The notes under the pieces: model-generated
The model's input: the letters and a program-made list of their open reading frames with translations, nothing else
Told to the model about the DNA's origin: nothing
The model's database searches: none
Assembly (NCBI GenBank): GCA_947178565.1
Contig: CAMWYV010000025.1
Coordinates: 1-8,778, forward strand
Length of the DNA: 8,778 nt
Direction: 5' to 3'
From: an uncultured Porphyromonadaceae bacterium
Lineage (GTDB): Bacteria; Bacteroidota; Bacteroidia; Bacteroidales; Muribaculaceae
Shown: one piece after another, positions 7,501 to 8,778 of the stretch
How the letters are laid out: every line of letters starts with the position of its first letter
How positions within the stretch are numbered: the stretch's first letter is position 1
Position numbers and translations under genes: made by a program

Positions 7501-8778
7501 ATGAACAATAAAAATATTATGTCTGATGCCTCGGCGGCATTGAAATCGGCTCTGAAGTCACGGGTGATTGTGCTTGATGGAGCAATGGGGACTATGATTC
7601 AGCGGCTCGGATTGGATGAGCGGGATTATGTTCCGGAGTCTCTTCAATTTTCGTCGATATCGCTCAAAGGGTGTAATGATTTGCTGAATATCACTGTCCC
7701 GGATAAAATCAAGGAAATTCACAAGAGCTATATCAATGCCGGGGCTGCAATAATAGAGACAAATACTTTTAATGCGAATGCATTGAGCCTCAGGGAATAC
7801 GGAGCGGAATCGCTTGTCGGTCCCATTAACCGTGCAGGTGTGCGCATAGCACGTGAGGCGATAGCTGAATGTAGCGCTGAGGCATGGGTTGCCGGAAGTA
7901 TCGGTCCCGGAAGTCATTCTCTGTCACTTGCCTCTGAAATTGAAACGGAAAACCCGGTTACATGGAATGATGTGGAGGCAGCAGTGTATGAGCAGGCTTA
8001 CTCTTTGATCGATGCCGGGGTGGATGTGCTGCTGCTTGAAACAGTGTTTGACGGACTGAATGCAAAGGCAGCTGTTCATGCGATTATGCGAGCGATGGAT
8101 GATTTGTGTCGCGAAGTGCCTGTGATGATTTCGGCTACCCTTAATCAAGGGGGTAGGATTCTAAGCGGTCAGACTCTCGATGCTTTTATCGCTACGGTTG
8201 CACATGCTGATCCTATTTCTGTGGGACTAAACTGCGGTTTCGGTGCTGATGAACTGACACGGTATATTGATACTTTGCAGGATATGCCCTTTGCCCTGAG
8301 TATTCATCCTAATGCCGGACTCCCTGATGCGTTAGGTAATTACAAAGAGACTCCCGGGGCAATGGCTGAAAAGCTGCGTCCGTATATTGAAGGGGGGAAG
8401 CTCAATATTGTGGGCGGATGTTGCGGCACTACCCCGGCGCATATCGGTGCGATAGCTGAAGTAGTGAGGTGTGCCAAGGTTCGACCGGTTCCGGAAAAAA
8501 ACGGGCGGTTGACTCTTGCCGGACTTGAGGTGTTTACCCCCGGAGGGTTTGTCAAGATAGGAGAGCGGTGTAATGTTGCCGGTAGCCGTAAGTTCCTTCG
8601 GTTGATAAATGAGGGTTCATTTGATGAAGCTGCCTCTATAGCAGCCGCTCAGGTGAAAGCCGGAGCCGACGTTATCGATATAAATATGGATGACCCGATG
8701 CTTGATGCCGCCGAATGTATGTGCGATTTCATATCTGTTATCTCTGCCGAGCCCGAAATAGCCAAAGCACCCTTGATG
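7501..8778 (+). CDS. metH: Cobalamin-dependent methionine synthase, 3' end cut off by window
   Basis: MetH makes methionine in the cytoplasm by moving a methyl group from 5-methyltetrahydrofolate to homocysteine through methylcobalamin. The frame is open from ATG 7501 to the right edge: 426 codons of a protein usually near 1,200. The N-terminal homocysteine-binding barrel opens with VLDGAMGTMIQ (Asp26), and its three zinc-ligand cysteines are present: Cys245 in GLNCGFGA and Cys307/Cys308 in GGCCGTTPAHI. The pterin-binding domain starts at about 348, with KIGERCNVAGSRKF at 352-365 and AGADVIDINMDDPMLDA further on. The cobalamin-binding and activation domains would lie beyond the window. A second ATG at 7519 follows a more A-rich stretch and would shorten the product by six residues; either start is possible. 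It lies 79 bases after the kinase gene. A homocysteine-methyltransferase-only or BHMT-like protein is ruled out by the pterin domain. Confidence 0.96.
   Translation, partial: MNNKNIMSDASAALKSALKSRVIVLDGAMGTMIQRLGLDERDYVPESLQFSSISLKGCNDLLNITVPDKIKEIHKSYINAGAAIIETNTFNANALSLREYGAESLVGPINRAGVRIAREAIAECSAEAWVAGSIGPGSHSLSLASEIETENPVTWNDVEAAVYEQAYSLIDAGVDVLLLETVFDGLNAKAAVHAIMRAMDDLCREVPVMISATLNQGGRILSGQTLDAFIATVAHADPISVGLNCGFGADELTRYIDTLQDMPFALSIHPNAGLPDALGNYKETPGAMAEKLRPYIEGGKLNIVGGCCGTTPAHIGAIAEVVRCAKVRPVPEKNGRLTLAGLEVFTPGGFVKIGERCNVAGSRKFLRLINEGSFDEAASIAAAQVKAGADVIDINMDDPMLDAAECMCDFISVISAEPEIAKAPLM

Noticed and set aside
7558..8555. Three minus-strand open frames (119, 74 and 71 codons) in the right end of the window.
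   Set aside because: They lie opposite the unbroken metH frame, which carries clear zinc-ligand and pterin-domain motifs.

Overview
The window looks like chromosomal DNA from a Bacteroidales bacterium (phylum Bacteroidota). The evidence is a SusC/SusD outer-membrane pair, a TPR-type sensor kinase with a periplasmic helical sensor, start sites without Shine-Dalgarno sequences, and promoters of the Bacteroides type (TTTG, about 20 bases, then TAnnTTTG). A gut lineage such as Bacteroides or Muribaculaceae is plausible, but the genus cannot be fixed from the sequence alone. All genes lie on the plus strand.

Layout: (1) 1-3071 holds the 3' part of a susC-like TonB-dependent transporter gene; its start lies left of the window. 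(2) 3087-5120 is its susD-like lipoprotein partner, only 15 bases downstream and clearly in the same operon. (3) 5121-5318 is a non-coding gap with a strong intrinsic terminator (5204-5238) that closes the susCD operon, then a promoter (5261-5292) for the next gene. (4) 5319-7421 encodes a 700-residue membrane sensor histidine kinase that starts at GTG and has no receiver or DNA-binding domain. (5) 7422-7500 is a short gap with a 10-bp inverted repeat overlapping a -7 promoter element. (6) 7501-8778 is the first 426 codons of metH, cobalamin-dependent methionine synthase, cut off by the right edge.

SusC and SusD together form the barrel and lid of an outer-membrane importer for a glycan or peptide ligand. 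No degradative enzyme, sigma/anti-sigma pair or hybrid sensor-regulator is inside the window, so the substrate is unknown. The kinase is separated from susCD by the terminator and has its own promoter; no response regulator is visible, so its partner is unknown. metH is a housekeeping gene of methionine and folate metabolism and probably has its own promoter.

I see no clearly undescribed multi-gene system here. The points most worth a second look are the altered phosphatase motif next to the kinase phospho-acceptor histidine, the inverted repeat embedded in the presumed metH promoter, and the bare susCD pair next to an orphan kinase.
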